From positions 1-64,000 of the forward strand of contig NZ_MWQY01000014.1 in the NCBI RefSeq assembly GCF_002087085.1: 64,000 nucleotides of DNA, read 5' to 3'. Position 1 is the stretch's first letter. The number at the start of each line of letters is the position of its first letter. Below the pieces are notes generated by a model. That model searched no databases and was not told the origin of the DNA. It saw only the letters and a list, made by a program, of their open reading frames with translations. The position numbers and the translations under genes were made by a program. This DNA comes from Marispirochaeta aestuarii (GTDB lineage: Bacteria > Spirochaetota > Spirochaetia > JC444 > Marispirochaetaceae). Below are positions 1 to 7,750 of the stretch, piece by piece.

Positions 1-86
1 GCCGGAGACCGGACTTGAACCGGTACGGGCTTATTAAGCCCGGGGGATTTTAAGTCCCCGGTGTCTACCAATTTCACCACTCCGGC
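1..86 (-). tRNA. tRNA-Leu (UAA)
   Basis: The reverse complement begins GCCGGAG and ends CTCCGGC, forming a full acceptor stem. The T-arm contains GGTTCAAGTCC. The anticodon stem GGGGA/TCCCC encloses the loop CTTAAAA, giving anticodon TAA, so it reads UUA (and possibly UUG) leucine codons. A long variable arm, GGGCTTAATAAGCCC-like, fits a class II tRNA such as Leu. CCA is not encoded. Confidence 0.95.
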
Positions 87-105
87 GTTCTATTTTGCAG
101 AAACG

Positions 106-134
106 ATACTACCCGTCTTGCATCGATCCGTCAA
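106..134 (-). promoter_or_regulatory. Sigma-70-type promoter for tRNA-Leu
   Basis: On the minus strand TTGACG (129-134) is followed after 17 nt by TAGTAT (106-111). The predicted start is near 99, about 13 nt before the mature tRNA 5' end at 86, which fits a short tRNA leader. Confidence 0.65.
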
Positions 135-164
135 GCGCTGATACCATGCGCTGGTCAATCGCCT

Positions 165-974
165 ATGAAGAAGAAAACCGAAGCACCCGATATCAGCGGA
201 TATGTAGATACCCATTTTCATGTACTTCACTCAATCAAAAAAGGTTTGAGCCGGCAGGAGGTTCTTGATTCCTCTTTTGATTCCGGTATGATCTTCGGCA
301 TAGATATTGCCACCGGTCCTGAAGATTTCAACGAACGCCTTGCCTTGTCCCGCGAGTATCCGGGTCTTTTTCTCAGCATTGGGTACTACCCCAGCTGGGC
401 TGAATCCGCTCCGGATTCTTTAGAGGAAACTCTTGCCTCCCAGGCCGGCAGAAGCGACAAGATCGTCGCAATCGGAGAGGCCGGCCTGGACTATTACTGG
501 AAATACGGCACCCCGCAAAAGCAGAAGGAGCTTTTCTCCCGGCAAATTTACACTGCAAACCAGCTTAAACTGCCCATCATTGTTCACTGCAGGGACGCAC
601 AGGAGGATCTTCTCGAGCTTCTTCAGGAAACAAGGGTCGAACACGGCGGAGTGATTCACTGTTTTTCCGGAGACTACTCCTTCGCTTCGGCCTGTATGGA
701 CCTGGGATTTTATATATCCTTTGCCGGGAATCTGACTTACAGAAATGCTCCGGAACTGCGGGATGTTCTAACAAAATTGCCCCTTCACTCCCTTTTGCTT
801 GAAACCGATGCTCCCTATCTTTCACCGGAACCCAGAAGGGGCAGAATAAACAGGCCTTCCAATGTTCGATTCACCTATCAGGCTGCGGCGGACATTCTGG
901 GGCTCGAAACAGAAGAGCTTGTATATACTGTGCGCAGGAATATGGAAAAGCTCTTTAATCTTCCAGGATCATAA
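165..974 (+). CDS. tatD: TatD family metal-dependent DNase
   Basis: 269 aa, the normal length for TatD hydrolases, which are cytosolic metal-dependent TIM-barrel nucleases. Visible metal-site motifs are DTHFH (residues 15-19), GEAGLDY, VHCRD, HCFSGD and ETDAPYLSP, in the family order. The start lacks a clear Shine-Dalgarno site; a weak promoter candidate TTGCAT-18-TACCAT (118-147) lies just upstream, so the leader would be very short. Its 3' end overlaps the convergent OmpA-domain gene by 20 bp. The exact substrate cannot be told from sequence. Confidence 0.9.
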   Translation: MKKKTEAPDISGYVDTHFHVLHSIKKGLSRQEVLDSSFDSGMIFGIDIATGPEDFNERLALSREYPGLFLSIGYYPSWAESAPDSLEETLASQAGRSDKIVAIGEAGLDYYWKYGTPQKQKELFSRQIYTANQLKLPIIVHCRDAQEDLLELLQETRVEHGGVIHCFSGDYSFASACMDLGFYISFAGNLTYRNAPELRDVLTKLPLHSLLLETDAPYLSPEPRRGRINRPSNVRFTYQAAADILGLETEELVYTVRRNMEKLFNLPGS

Positions 975-2142
975 TCTCGACCCGGCGATTCATGGCACGT
1001 CCCTCTTCCGTATCGTTCGATCCGAGCGGTTCGTCGCCCCCCACACCCCGGTAGAGAAAACGTTCCGGAGCGATCCCTTCCTCTGCAAGAAGGCCGACAA
1101 CTGCTTGTGCCCGTTGAATGGATAAATCGTACTGACTATCCCTGCTTCCGACATCCGCTGTGTGACCCGTTACCATGAAGGTTCTATCGGGTATCCGCCG
1201 TAATGCATTTGCCAGGGATTTCAGTTTTCCCATCTCGCCCGGGAGGAGTTGCGGCGAATCCGGATAGAACTGAAGATTCTTCAGGGTAATTGAGACGCCC
1301 TCGTCCCGCTCTTCAATACTTACGTCGTCAAGCTGTTCATCCTGTACAAGGCGGCCCAGATCATCCTTAAGAGCCTTCCGGTCCATACGTGGAAAATCCT
1401 CGAGCCAGGTAAGAATAAAACCTTCCCGTTGAACATTGCTGCCGTCCGCATAGCGGTAGTGTTCCTCCACTACATCACGCATAAAAAGGGCGGAGCCGTG
1501 ATCCACGGGAATATAGATATCAACGATATGACGTCCCTGAAGACTGAGGAGCTCCCGGTCGCCGTAAGGATCCTCTCCCCTTTTATATCGAAGGGCGTAT
1601 TGAGCACGAACAATGTGGGCATCATTACCATTGTACTCACCCGATCCCAGATACTCATATTCGCACAGGAAGGGTATCCGCGTTGCCTCCCGTCGCAGTG
1701 GATTCACCACACGAAGCCCGTAGGATTGCCATTTTTCTCCCTTCGCCACAGGCTCTGCAGGAAAACGGGGAAAATCCCGAAGGAGCGGATAATCAGTATC
1801 CGAGGCGACACGCATTTCTCCGGCGGTGGAAAATGAGAGTGTGACGGCCACCACATCATCGATTTGACGGGCCACATGACGCTGATCCCGGGTCATGGAC
1901 TGAAGAACGTAGAAATTTCCGCTGTATTCCGACGTTTTTCCGCTTTCAAGAAACAGGGTTCCCCGAACCTCATTATGTACAAAACCCCTGTATTTTCCGT
2001 CAACCCGCTGACGCATATTCTCCTTCTCGACGATGCTGTAGCGCGGTTTGACTGCGGGATCAAAGGCATCGGTAAGGCTGATCTGGGAATGGAGAAGCAG
2101 GGGGAAAAGAAAGGGGAGAATTAATAAAAAAATCCCCCGCAT
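955..2142 (-). CDS. OmpA-domain cell-envelope protein
   Basis: The frame is open from 2226. I chose ATG 2142 (395 aa) because it directly opens a signal peptide (MRGIF, then a leucine/phenylalanine-rich core ending LHSQ); ATG 2172 is a possible alternative. About 100 C-terminal residues form an OmpA-like peptidoglycan-binding domain, with motifs such as VTGHTADVG and the closing NRRVEIMI. The middle, rich in aromatic beta-strand-like segments, is unrecognised. OmpA domains anchor outer-membrane or periplasmic proteins to peptidoglycan. It follows two FlaA-family genes on the same strand, so it may share their transcript. No Shine-Dalgarno site is evident at any candidate start. Confidence 0.8.
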   Translation of the reverse strand: MRGIFLLILPFLFPLLLHSQISLTDAFDPAVKPRYSIVEKENMRQRVDGKYRGFVHNEVRGTLFLESGKTSEYSGNFYVLQSMTRDQRHVARQIDDVVAVTLSFSTAGEMRVASDTDYPLLRDFPRFPAEPVAKGEKWQSYGLRVVNPLRREATRIPFLCEYEYLGSGEYNGNDAHIVRAQYALRYKRGEDPYGDRELLSLQGRHIVDIYIPVDHGSALFMRDVVEEHYRYADGSNVQREGFILTWLEDFPRMDRKALKDDLGRLVQDEQLDDVSIEERDEGVSITLKNLQFYPDSPQLLPGEMGKLKSLANALRRIPDRTFMVTGHTADVGSRDSQYDLSIQRAQAVVGLLAEEGIAPERFLYRGVGGDEPLGSNDTEEGRAMNRRVEIMILED

Positions 2143-2203
2143 ATAACGGGGGACAATTCGGCAATTTATCATGACGTCTATACAGAATGCCGGGTGATAT
2201 GCA

Positions 2204-2802
2204 TCACCAGCTGTCCTGCATATCATCTACATCGCGGCTCTCTTCGGAATAGAGGTCCGTAACAGCCCGCATGTCATCAAAATAGATGTAGTAGTCGCCG
2301 TAGGTATCCACGGGATCACAGAGGATCTTGAATCCGTCTACCCGGATACCCATTCTGTTTGCATGGTGATAGTCCCGCTGAATAATATGGGGAGGAATAG
2401 CGACTGTCATCTTCTTCCAGCCGGTGAAGTTCAGACTGCCCATGGTTATTTCCGCACGGTTGCCAAAATAATCACTGATCAGAAGCTTCAGGGTATGGCG
2501 GTTGTTACGCCCCACAACCCATACTGAAATGGTCTTTGTGATTCCTTCAATTGCCATGGGCCGGGCCGGAGTTACCAGGAACTCATGAAACCCTCGTTTG
2601 AAGTATTCAACCTTCACACCGAGAACGTACTTGTCCACTTCGCTCTGGGAAATACCGATCTCTTCTTCCTCAGGAATGGGCTCCTTGTCCAGGGGACCTC
2701 CGGGAAGCCGCCGGATGCTTACACAGCAAACTCCTGAGCTGCCAGGGAAGTCACGGCAAGCAGACATACAATCAGCAGTAAACTCTTCTTAACAAGCTTC
2801 AT
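2204..2802 (-). CDS. FlaA-family sheath protein, apparent frameshift after signal peptide
   Basis: A 187-aa frame (ATG 2767 to 2204) carries a FlaA-like C-terminal domain: ITMGSLNFTGW and YYIYFDDMRAVTD match the neighbouring paralogue's PMGSLNYTGW and DFYMDHVKVLTD. ATG 2767 has no usable ribosome site and encodes no signal peptide. A different frame starting at ATG 2802 begins MKLVKKSLLLIVCLLAV, a typical signal peptide, and stops at TAA after 27 codons (AAQEFAV then stop). The signal peptide and mature domain are therefore in different frames; one extra base near the TTT at codon 25 would join them. Either the gene is broken, the assembly has an error, or the frame changes during expression. 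FlaA proteins sheath the FlaB core of the spirochaetal periplasmic flagellum. Confidence 0.75.
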
Positions 2803-2807
2803 AACTT

Positions 2808-3542
2808 CTATTCCTCTTCCTCGGGCCAGATCTGAGAGCGCGTTTCCGGGCGTACAAACTCGTCGCCATCAAAGCGGCTCTCAAATACGTCTGTAAGTAC
2901 CTTTACATGATCCATGTAAAAGTCAAAACCCGCCACGTTTTCATCCGGTTCGGTGCGGAGCACAAACTTGATCAGTTTGAGGTTCCGGTAGTTGGGAATG
3001 TATACCTGGCTCTGGGGAATGTACGTGGGAATACTGATCCGCAGGTTCTGCCAGCCGGTATAGTTCAGGCTGCCCATGGGCAGAACGTAAACATATCCCC
3101 TGTAATCCTCAACATGAACCTCAAAGGTAAACTTGTACTGGGATCCCCAGGCCCATAAATCCAGCTCTTTCACCCTTCCCGGAAGGGAGATTTTCGCCGG
3201 TACCAGACCGTCGGGGCCCTCTTCCACGGGGAAAATCTCCAGGTAGTTGAATCCCTTGCGGTCAAAGGCCGCCTGCATTCCAAGCACCTGGTGCCCCTGA
3301 CCGTCCCCGGCTCTGCCGTACAGGGCAAAGGGAAAGCCGTCAACAAGCTTGTACTTGGGATAATCCTCAGCGATAAATTTGCTCCCCTGAACATACCATT
3401 CGTAGGCAGAATCCTCACCATCGAAGGTTTCCACAACATCGGATACAATATTCTCAGTGGCTTTATCGGCAAATAGAGAGACCGGTATGGTCAGGATGAA
3501 CAATAAAAGGCAAACAAAGAATAAACGGAAACCGCGTTTCAT
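2808..3542 (-). CDS. FlaA-family flagellar filament outer layer protein
   Basis: 244 aa with a clear signal peptide (MKRGFRLFFVCLLLFILTIP ending at LFA) and a mature domain that resembles spirochaetal FlaA sheath proteins: LDLWAWGSQYKFTFEV, PMGSLNYTGW and FYMDHVKVLTD. It would be exported to the periplasm and coat the flagellar filament. The Shine-Dalgarno AAGGAG precedes ATG by 7 nt. A near-consensus sigma-70 promoter lies 52 nt upstream, matching the known pattern in which flaA is sigma-70 dependent and flaB is sigma-28 dependent. The second, shifted FlaA gene follows 5 nt downstream in the same operon. It is shorter than classical FlaA (about 330-350 aa), so it is more like the FlaA2-type paralogues. 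Confidence 0.85.
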   Translation of the reverse strand: MKRGFRLFFVCLLLFILTIPVSLFADKATENIVSDVVETFDGEDSAYEWYVQGSKFIAEDYPKYKLVDGFPFALYGRAGDGQGHQVLGMQAAFDRKGFNYLEIFPVEEGPDGLVPAKISLPGRVKELDLWAWGSQYKFTFEVHVEDYRGYVYVLPMGSLNYTGWQNLRISIPTYIPQSQVYIPNYRNLKLIKFVLRTEPDENVAGFDFYMDHVKVLTDVFESRFDGDEFVRPETRSQIWPEEEE

Positions 3543-3593
3543 TCTTAACTCCTTTATGTAATAGAAAAACTCACAGGTCCGTCAGCAAGTTGA

Positions 3594-3622
3594 ATTATAT
3601 TTCTATCAAAATACTTTGTCAA
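3594..3622 (-). promoter_or_regulatory. Near-perfect sigma-70 promoter of the flaA operon
   Basis: On the minus strand TTGACA (3617-3622), a 17-nt spacer, then TATAAT (3594-3599): both hexamers are exact consensus. The predicted start near 3587 gives a leader of about 45 nt with an AAGGAG ribosome site before ATG 3542. Confidence 0.9.
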
Positions 3623-3642
3623 ACCTTTTTCCCTTTTTAGGG

Positions 3643-3678
3643 AAAAAGGGTAATTACTGATAAAATCTGTAATTACCC
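3643..3678 (-). terminator. Terminator after lipoprotein gene, with tandem hairpin
   Basis: Reading the minus strand, a perfect 10-bp inverted repeat GGGTAATTAC / GTAATTACCC (3669-3678 and 3648-3657, 11-nt loop) is followed at once by TTTTT. A second hairpin, 11-bp stem of CCTTTTTCCCT (3624-3634) with its complement (3639-3649), overlaps its base and touches the -35 box of the flaA promoter. Together they separate the lipoprotein gene (stop at 3692) from the flaA operon. Confidence 0.7.
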
Positions 3679-3691
3679 CCGTCGGACAAGC

Positions 3692-4492
3692 TTATTGACT
3701 TACACGGTCTGAAACCAGAAACCAGGGAGCTGCCTCCTGGCTTCCCTCGAGCAGAGACCTGTACACCCTTCCCCAGTCTACAGCAAGGGTCCAGGACCTG
3801 ATATTTCCCCCGGAATCGACGGGACGGTCACTGATAATCATCTTTGGAAGCTTTCCCCTCGAATCAGGAGCCGGGTCCTGTGCGATTCCCGGGCTGTATT
3901 CACCCAAAAAAAGAAGAAGTACATCCGTCGCTGCCGCTGTACCAGTCCCGAAATCACGTTGTTTGACCCTTTCCACCGGTACCTGCAGCTCAGAAAAGCG
4001 AAAACGCCCATTCTCCAGGGTAAGCTTCCGGGTCATACTGTTCCAGAGGGTCTCGTCGGTGAATCTGATCAGGGTAATATGTACCGCATCGTCTGCAGGA
4101 AACTGAGACTCCAGAAGGGTGATAATTGCGTCGGCAGCCCCCCGGGTACTCAACTCCACCGCTCTGATCCCGGCCGGTGTCCGGTGGCCCGGAGGTACAA
4201 CTGCGTAGACCGATACACCGGGATCCTCCCGGTGCACGCTTTCTGCAAGATCATAATACAGGGGACTGAAAACAAGAGCTTCAGCATTCTTATCCCCGGC
4301 GGCTTCCAGAATCTCCAGGGGAGAGGGTTTTTTGGAAAATACCTCGAATACTATCGGCCGGGAGGAAAACTCCTCAATCCCGGCCCCTTCCATCTCTCCG
4401 AAACTCGAATCACTGATAAACAGATAGGGTTTCGAACAGGAGAACATAAACAACGTAAAAAGCAGGGATAAAAACATGCCCCGAATCCGCAT
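3692..4492 (-). CDS. Uncharacterised lipoprotein, periplasmic-binding-like
   Basis: 266 aa. The N-terminus MRIRGMFLSLLFTLFMFSC is a spirochaetal-type lipoprotein signal with Cys19 as the likely acylation site. The rest alternates beta-like and helical stretches (ALVFSPLYYDLAE, VYAVVPPGHRT, AADAIITLLESQ) in a manner reminiscent of LacI/periplasmic binding folds, but I do not recognise the family. There is no Shine-Dalgarno site; a TTGACC-17-TAGAGT promoter ends 6 nt before ATG, so the mRNA is probably leaderless. A strong terminator follows. It is divergent from fba. Confidence 0.75.
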   Translation of the reverse strand: MRIRGMFLSLLFTLFMFSCSKPYLFISDSSFGEMEGAGIEEFSSRPIVFEVFSKKPSPLEILEAAGDKNAEALVFSPLYYDLAESVHREDPGVSVYAVVPPGHRTPAGIRAVELSTRGAADAIITLLESQFPADDAVHITLIRFTDETLWNSMTRKLTLENGRFRFSELQVPVERVKQRDFGTGTAAATDVLLLFLGEYSPGIAQDPAPDSRGKLPKMIISDRPVDSGGNIRSWTLAVDWGRVYRSLLEGSQEAAPWFLVSDRVSQ

Positions 4493-4498
4493 GCGGAC

Positions 4499-4527
4499 AC
4501 TCTACGGCTCCGCCTCGTACTGGTCAA
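4499..4527 (-). promoter_or_regulatory. Promoter placed for a leaderless start
   Basis: Minus strand TTGACC (4522-4527), 17-nt spacer, TAGAGT (4499-4504), then only 6 nt (GTCCGC) before ATG at 4492. The transcript should begin at or next to the start codon. Confidence 0.65.
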
Positions 4528-4535
4528 GCCCGCCC

Positions 4536-4564
4536 TTGACATCGACTTTGCCCCTCCCTACAAT
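4536..4564 (+). promoter_or_regulatory. Sigma-70 promoter of fba
   Basis: TTGACA (4536-4541), 17-nt spacer, TACAAT (4559-4564). The predicted start near 4571 gives a leader of about 29 nt containing AAGGAG before ATG 4600. Confidence 0.85.
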
Positions 4565-4599
4565 CATCTGAAAGATTCATTCCATTTAAGGAGCAGAAA

Positions 4600-5592
4600 A
4601 TGACTTCATATAAAGATCTGGGGCTCGTAAACTCCAGAGAGATCTTCAAGAAAGCGGTGGCCGGCGGCTACGCCATTCCCGCCTATAACTTTAACAACAT
4701 GGAGCAGCTGCAGGCGATTATTCAGGCATGTGTGGAAACCAAATCTCCTGTTATTCTTCAGGTATCCTCAGGGGCACGCAAGTACGCCAACTCCACAATG
4801 CTCCGCTACATGGCCCAGGGAGCGGTGGAATACGCAAAAGAACTTGGTTACGCCATCCCGATCGTTCTTCACCTGGACCACGGCGACACCTTTGAACTCT
4901 GCAAGGACTGTATCGACTCCGGATTCTCTTCGGTAATGATCGACGGCAGCCATCACTCCTTTGAAGAGAACATTGCCCTGACCAAAAAGGTTGTGGAGTA
5001 TGCCCACGCCCACGATGTAACCGTGGAAGGCGAACTGGGAGTTCTTGCAGGGATCGAAGACGATGTTGTGGCCGAAAAATCCACCTACACCAAACCGGAA
5101 GAGGTAATCGAGTTCGTAGAACGTACCGGCGTGGACTCCCTGGCAATCTCCATCGGGACCAGCCACGGCGCGAACAAGTTCACCCCTGAGCAGTGTACCC
5201 GTAACGCCGAGGGTGTTCTGGTTCCCCCTCCCCTGCGCTTCGATATTCTGGAAGAGATCGAAAAGCAGCTTCCCGGCTTCCCCATTGTGCTCCACGGCTC
5301 ATCTTCCGTACCTGTCGACAAGGTAGAGACGATCAACAAATTCGGCGGGGCCATCAAGGATGCTGTGGGAATACCCGAGGAACAGCTGAGAAAAGCCGCC
5401 AAGTCAGCGGTCTGCAAAATCAATATCGACTCCGACGGCCGGCTTGCCATGACTGCCGCTGTACGGGAAGTTCTTGCCACTAAACCCGGGGAGTTTGACC
5501 CCCGCAAGTATCTCGGACCAGCCAGGGACTCCCTCAAGGATCTTTACATGCACAAAAACAAGGCTGTTTTGGGATCTGCAGGCCACGCCTGA
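4600..5592 (+). CDS. fba: Class II fructose-bisphosphate aldolase
   Basis: 330 aa. This zinc-dependent enzyme cleaves fructose 1,6-bisphosphate into dihydroxyacetone phosphate and glyceraldehyde 3-phosphate in glycolysis. Family motifs are present in order: PAYNFNNMEQ near the N-terminus, HLDHGDT (zinc ligands), DGSHHSFEENI, EGELGVLAG, SIGTSHGANKF and LHGSSSVP (phosphate and zinc loop). AAGGAG precedes ATG by 8 nt. It has its own promoter upstream and a terminator downstream, so it appears monocistronic. Its proximity to FlaA-type genes also occurs in Treponema, which supports a spirochaetal origin. Confidence 0.96.
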   Translation: MTSYKDLGLVNSREIFKKAVAGGYAIPAYNFNNMEQLQAIIQACVETKSPVILQVSSGARKYANSTMLRYMAQGAVEYAKELGYAIPIVLHLDHGDTFELCKDCIDSGFSSVMIDGSHHSFEENIALTKKVVEYAHAHDVTVEGELGVLAGIEDDVVAEKSTYTKPEEVIEFVERTGVDSLAISIGTSHGANKFTPEQCTRNAEGVLVPPPLRFDILEEIEKQLPGFPIVLHGSSSVPVDKVETINKFGGAIKDAVGIPEEQLRKAAKSAVCKINIDSDGRLAMTAAVREVLATKPGEFDPRKYLGPARDSLKDLYMHKNKAVLGSAGHA

Positions 5593-5621
5593 AAACAAAA
5601 TCACTGAAGAGACACTGTTTC

Positions 5622-5657
5622 AAAAGCTGCCAGGGAATACCCCCGTGCAGCTTTTTT
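5622..5657 (+). terminator. Intrinsic terminator of fba
   Basis: AAAAGCTGC (5622-5630) pairs with GCAGCTTTT (5647-5655) around a 16-nt loop, with the T-run continuing to 5657. It begins 29 nt after the fba stop codon. Confidence 0.85.
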
Positions 5658-5664
5658 ATTCTGT

Positions 5665-5813
5665 GGGCACCTCTAAAAACTACTCTTTTCTCCATATCCT
5701 GCGTCGTCAAGATTTCCCGCGGTCCTCAACTCTTGTTGCCACAAGAGTTTGCGGGCGCTACAAAATCTTTCCTCCTTGACTATGGAAAAAATACCACGTT
5801 TTTAGAGGTGCCC
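5665..5813. mobile_element. MITE-like palindromic element with 4-bp target duplication
   Basis: 149 bp bounded by perfect 16-bp inverted repeats: GGGCACCTCTAAAAAC (5665-5680) and GTTTTTAGAGGTGCCC (5798-5813). The flanking CTGT occurs at 5661-5664 and 5814-5817, a direct 4-bp repeat expected of target-site duplication. Shorter nested repeats continue inward (CTCCATA with TATGGA; GATTT with AAATC), and the centre holds the hairpin AACTCTTGTTG/CCACAAGAGTT. There is no coding capacity, so it would be moved by a transposase elsewhere. It sits between the fba terminator and the last codons of the membrane-protein gene. Confidence 0.75.
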
Positions 5814-5818
5814 CTGTC

Positions 5819-6445
5819 TTATATCAGATGCTGCCGGCGGGAAAGAAGAATACTCCCGGTTCCAATCAACAGGAACACAGCCAGGCTCAGTCCCCAGCGA
5901 AAGCTGTAGAAGAAGGCGGGAACAAGGGCCATGAGCAGAGATACCGGTATAATCAGTATCACGTAAAAGAGACGCAGGGCTCCCCTGGCCTGCAGATACT
6001 GCATCAGAATGAGCACAATGAGCACCAGAAAGAAGAATTCCGTAAGAGGCAAGCCAAAAAGAACGAAGGGATCCTGCACATGAATATACCGGACGCTGTT
6101 TATAGCGCCGGTGGGAATAAGGATTCCCATTGAAAAGGGCATCAGGGTCTCCTCGGAGAGGAAGGCGCTGAAAAAGCCGGAACGGAAGAGCAGCATTCCC
6201 ACCACCGCTGCCAGTCCGAGAGCCAGGTAGGTTCTCAACCCCCATATAAACAGATCGGCGGTGAAGGAAGGTACCATACTTCCGGGAAAGGACAGAATCC
6301 ACGAGAAGAATAGAAAGAGTAAAAAGGACCATACCCCTGCCGCCAGAGATTTCCACCAGTCCAGCTGATCAGGTAATCCGTTTTCTTTCAGGAGTAGCAC
6401 AAAAAACGGCAACAGTAATGGAGAGAACAGCATAAACGCGATCAT
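5819..6445 (-). CDS. Polytopic integral membrane protein, unknown
   Basis: 208 aa, almost entirely hydrophobic, with roughly six predicted membrane segments (for example SLAAGVWSFLLFLFFSWIL, FFFLVLIVLILMQYL, LFYVILIIPVSLLMALV). Conserved-looking loops include MPFSMGILIPTGAINSVRYIHVQDPF. I do not recognise a family. The stop codon lies 2 nt from the duplicated CTGT beside the MITE-like element, so the element inserted immediately after this gene. ATG 6445 lacks a Shine-Dalgarno site; a TACTAT box ends 8 nt upstream. An overlapping frame (5802-6356) is a shadow. Confidence 0.75.
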   Translation of the reverse strand: MIAFMLFSPLLLPFFVLLLKENGLPDQLDWWKSLAAGVWSFLLFLFFSWILSFPGSMVPSFTADLFIWGLRTYLALGLAAVVGMLLFRSGFFSAFLSEETLMPFSMGILIPTGAINSVRYIHVQDPFVLFGLPLTEFFFLVLIVLILMQYLQARGALRLFYVILIIPVSLLMALVPAFFYSFRWGLSLAVFLLIGTGSILLSRRQHLI

Positions 6446-6453
6446 ATGGCAAG

Positions 6454-6482
6454 ATAGTAGCAGGAAAAGGTGCTTCGTGCAA
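6454..6482 (-). promoter_or_regulatory. Weak promoter placed for a leaderless start
   Basis: Minus strand TTGCAC (6477-6482), 17-nt spacer, TACTAT (6454-6459), then 8 nt (CTTGCCAT) before ATG 6445. The -35 box is poor, but the -10 box is good and no ribosome site exists. Confidence 0.4.
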
Positions 6483-6508
6483 TCAACTTTGAGAATGTAT
6501 GAGCGGGG

Positions 6509-6919
6509 TCAGGTCAGGGATTCCAGCTCAAGGCGGCTTTGAACGAGGCCGGCATGCTTTCGTTCATCCAGCGAGTATTGAGTAAAGAATACCCGGCCCT
6601 CCGTCTCCGTTATATTTCCCGCCAAATTTTCAAAGAGGTCAGCCATGGCCTCCTCTCTTCTCATAATATCCTTTAGTCCGGCAATATCGTCCTTCAGGTC
6701 CAGAGGTTTCGAAAGGCTCCGTATCCCCTCTTCCATGCTTTCCCGGGTAATCCCCTCGAAGAAATATTCTTCCAGTTCTTCTATTTCCGATTTATGCTCT
6801 CGTTCCTGATCAATGATTGTGTCCATAAGGCGCTGCAGGGAAGGTTTTTCGAGGGAGTTCCTGTAACGCAGATATTCGTTCATCGAGACATCTATCAGTC
6901 TTAGAATGGTCTCTTTCAT
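6509..6919 (-). CDS. Ferritin-like/rubrerythrin-type four-helix protein
   Basis: 136 aa, predicted all-helical. Candidate diiron-type ligands are Glu15 in the first helix, the EREH motif in the second, the EE pair of RREEAMADL in the third and DERKH in the last, the pattern of rubrerythrin/ferritin-like proteins. There is no rubredoxin-like Cys domain. Such proteins bind two irons and often protect against peroxide; the exact role here is unknown. The start is supported by GAAGGGG upstream. It is divergent from infC and is not obviously part of an operon. Confidence 0.65.
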   Translation of the reverse strand: MKETILRLIDVSMNEYLRYRNSLEKPSLQRLMDTIIDQEREHKSEIEELEEYFFEGITRESMEEGIRSLSKPLDLKDDIAGLKDIMRREEAMADLFENLAGNITETEGRVFFTQYSLDERKHAGLVQSRLELESLT

Positions 6920-7002
6920 ACCGGCAGCCCCTTCGCGTTTACTCTAGGACAGATAAAATATATCAAATTTCCCCCAGGATGCAAATATATTCCTTTCAGC
7001 TA

Positions 7003-7032
7003 TTTACATTCCATCCAAGAGCTTGCTATGTT
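7003..7032 (+). promoter_or_regulatory. Promoter of the infC-rpmI-rplT operon
   Basis: TTTACA (7003-7008), 18-nt spacer, TATGTT (7027-7032). The predicted start near 7039 leaves a leader of about 120 nt before infC. Confidence 0.6.
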
Positions 7033-7038
7033 AGGTGC

Positions 7039-7159
7039 TGATGCCCCGTTGGCTCTCATTCGTGGCGTACTTTCCAGTAAGCTGCCGTGGGTGAGTTATT
7101 GATTCTTTCCACGAGGGATGGTATAGTTCCATCTCATACCAGATATTTTTGGAGGACTA
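7039..7159 (+). promoter_or_regulatory. Possible autoregulatory leader of infC-rpmI-rplT
   Basis: The leader has short helices, including CGTGG/CCACG (7086-7090, 7109-7113) and two mutually exclusive pairings near the ribosome site: GATGG/CCATC (7117-7121, 7129-7133) versus GGTAT/ATACC (7120-7124, 7136-7140). In other bacteria this operon is controlled by L20 binding its leader. That this leader does so is inference; no known L20-site consensus was recognised. Confidence 0.3.
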
Positions 7160-7750
7160 TTGGCTGTTAAAGACCTGCGGATCAATGAACAGATCCGAGT
7201 TCGCGAAGTACGATTGATTGATGGCGACGGAGAACAACGCGGAGTGCTGCCGGTTAATGAGGCAATTCAGCTTGCCCAGGATGCCGGACTCGATTTAGTA
7301 GAAATCGCCCCGAACGCGAATCCGCCGGTCTGTAAGATCCTGGACTACGGAAAATATAAATTCGATCAGGAAAAGCGAAACCGGGAATCAAAAAAGAAGC
7401 AGAAGCTTCTGAAGATGAAAGAAATCCGGATGCAACCCAAGATCGAAAAGCACGACATGGAGTTCAAGGCAAAGCACATTCGGGACTTTCTTGAAGATGG
7501 AAATAAGGTAAAGGTCACGATTCGCTTTCGCGGGCGTGAACTGGCCCATACCGAACTTGGACGTGTGGTACTGGAAAAAATTATGGAGCTTTTAGGCGAT
7601 TCCTTTGTTATCGACCGTCCGCCGGCAATGGAAGGGCGGTTCATGTCGATGATTCTGAACCCGAAGGCATCCAATAAAGCAAAGCAGAAGAAGAGCAAAG
7701 AGAGCGATACGAAGGAGGAGACGGCAGATGCCAAAGATGAAGACGCGTAG
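7160..7750 (+). CDS. infC: Translation initiation factor IF-3
   Basis: 196 aa. IF-3 binds the 30S subunit and discriminates initiator tRNA and start codons. Motifs include [17 protein letters not shown] at the N-terminus, [16 protein letters not shown], and the C-terminal domain beginning [13 protein letters not shown] with [12 protein letters not shown]. The start is TTG (7160) with GGAGG 4 nt upstream; infC is known for non-ATG starts that support feedback control by IF-3 itself. A lysine/glutamate-rich tail follows the core domain. The stop overlaps rpmI by 23 bp. Confidence 0.96.
   Translation: MAVKDLRINEQIRVREVRLIDGDGEQRGVLPVNEAIQLAQDAGLDLVEIAPNANPPVCKILDYGKYKFDQEKRNRESKKKQKLLKMKEIRMQPKIEKHDMEFKAKHIRDFLEDGNKVKVTIRFRGRELAHTELGRVVLEKIMELLGDSFVIDRPPAMEGRFMSMILNPKASNKAKQKKSKESDTKEETADAKDEDA

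Noticed and set aside
1429-1836. Plus-strand open frame opposite the OmpA-domain gene
   Set aside because: No ribosome site or domain; the minus-strand gene is supported by a signal peptide and OmpA motif.
5802-6356. 184-codon frame overlapping the membrane-protein gene
   Set aside because: It crosses into the MITE-like element and lacks the coherent membrane segments of the 5819-6445 frame.
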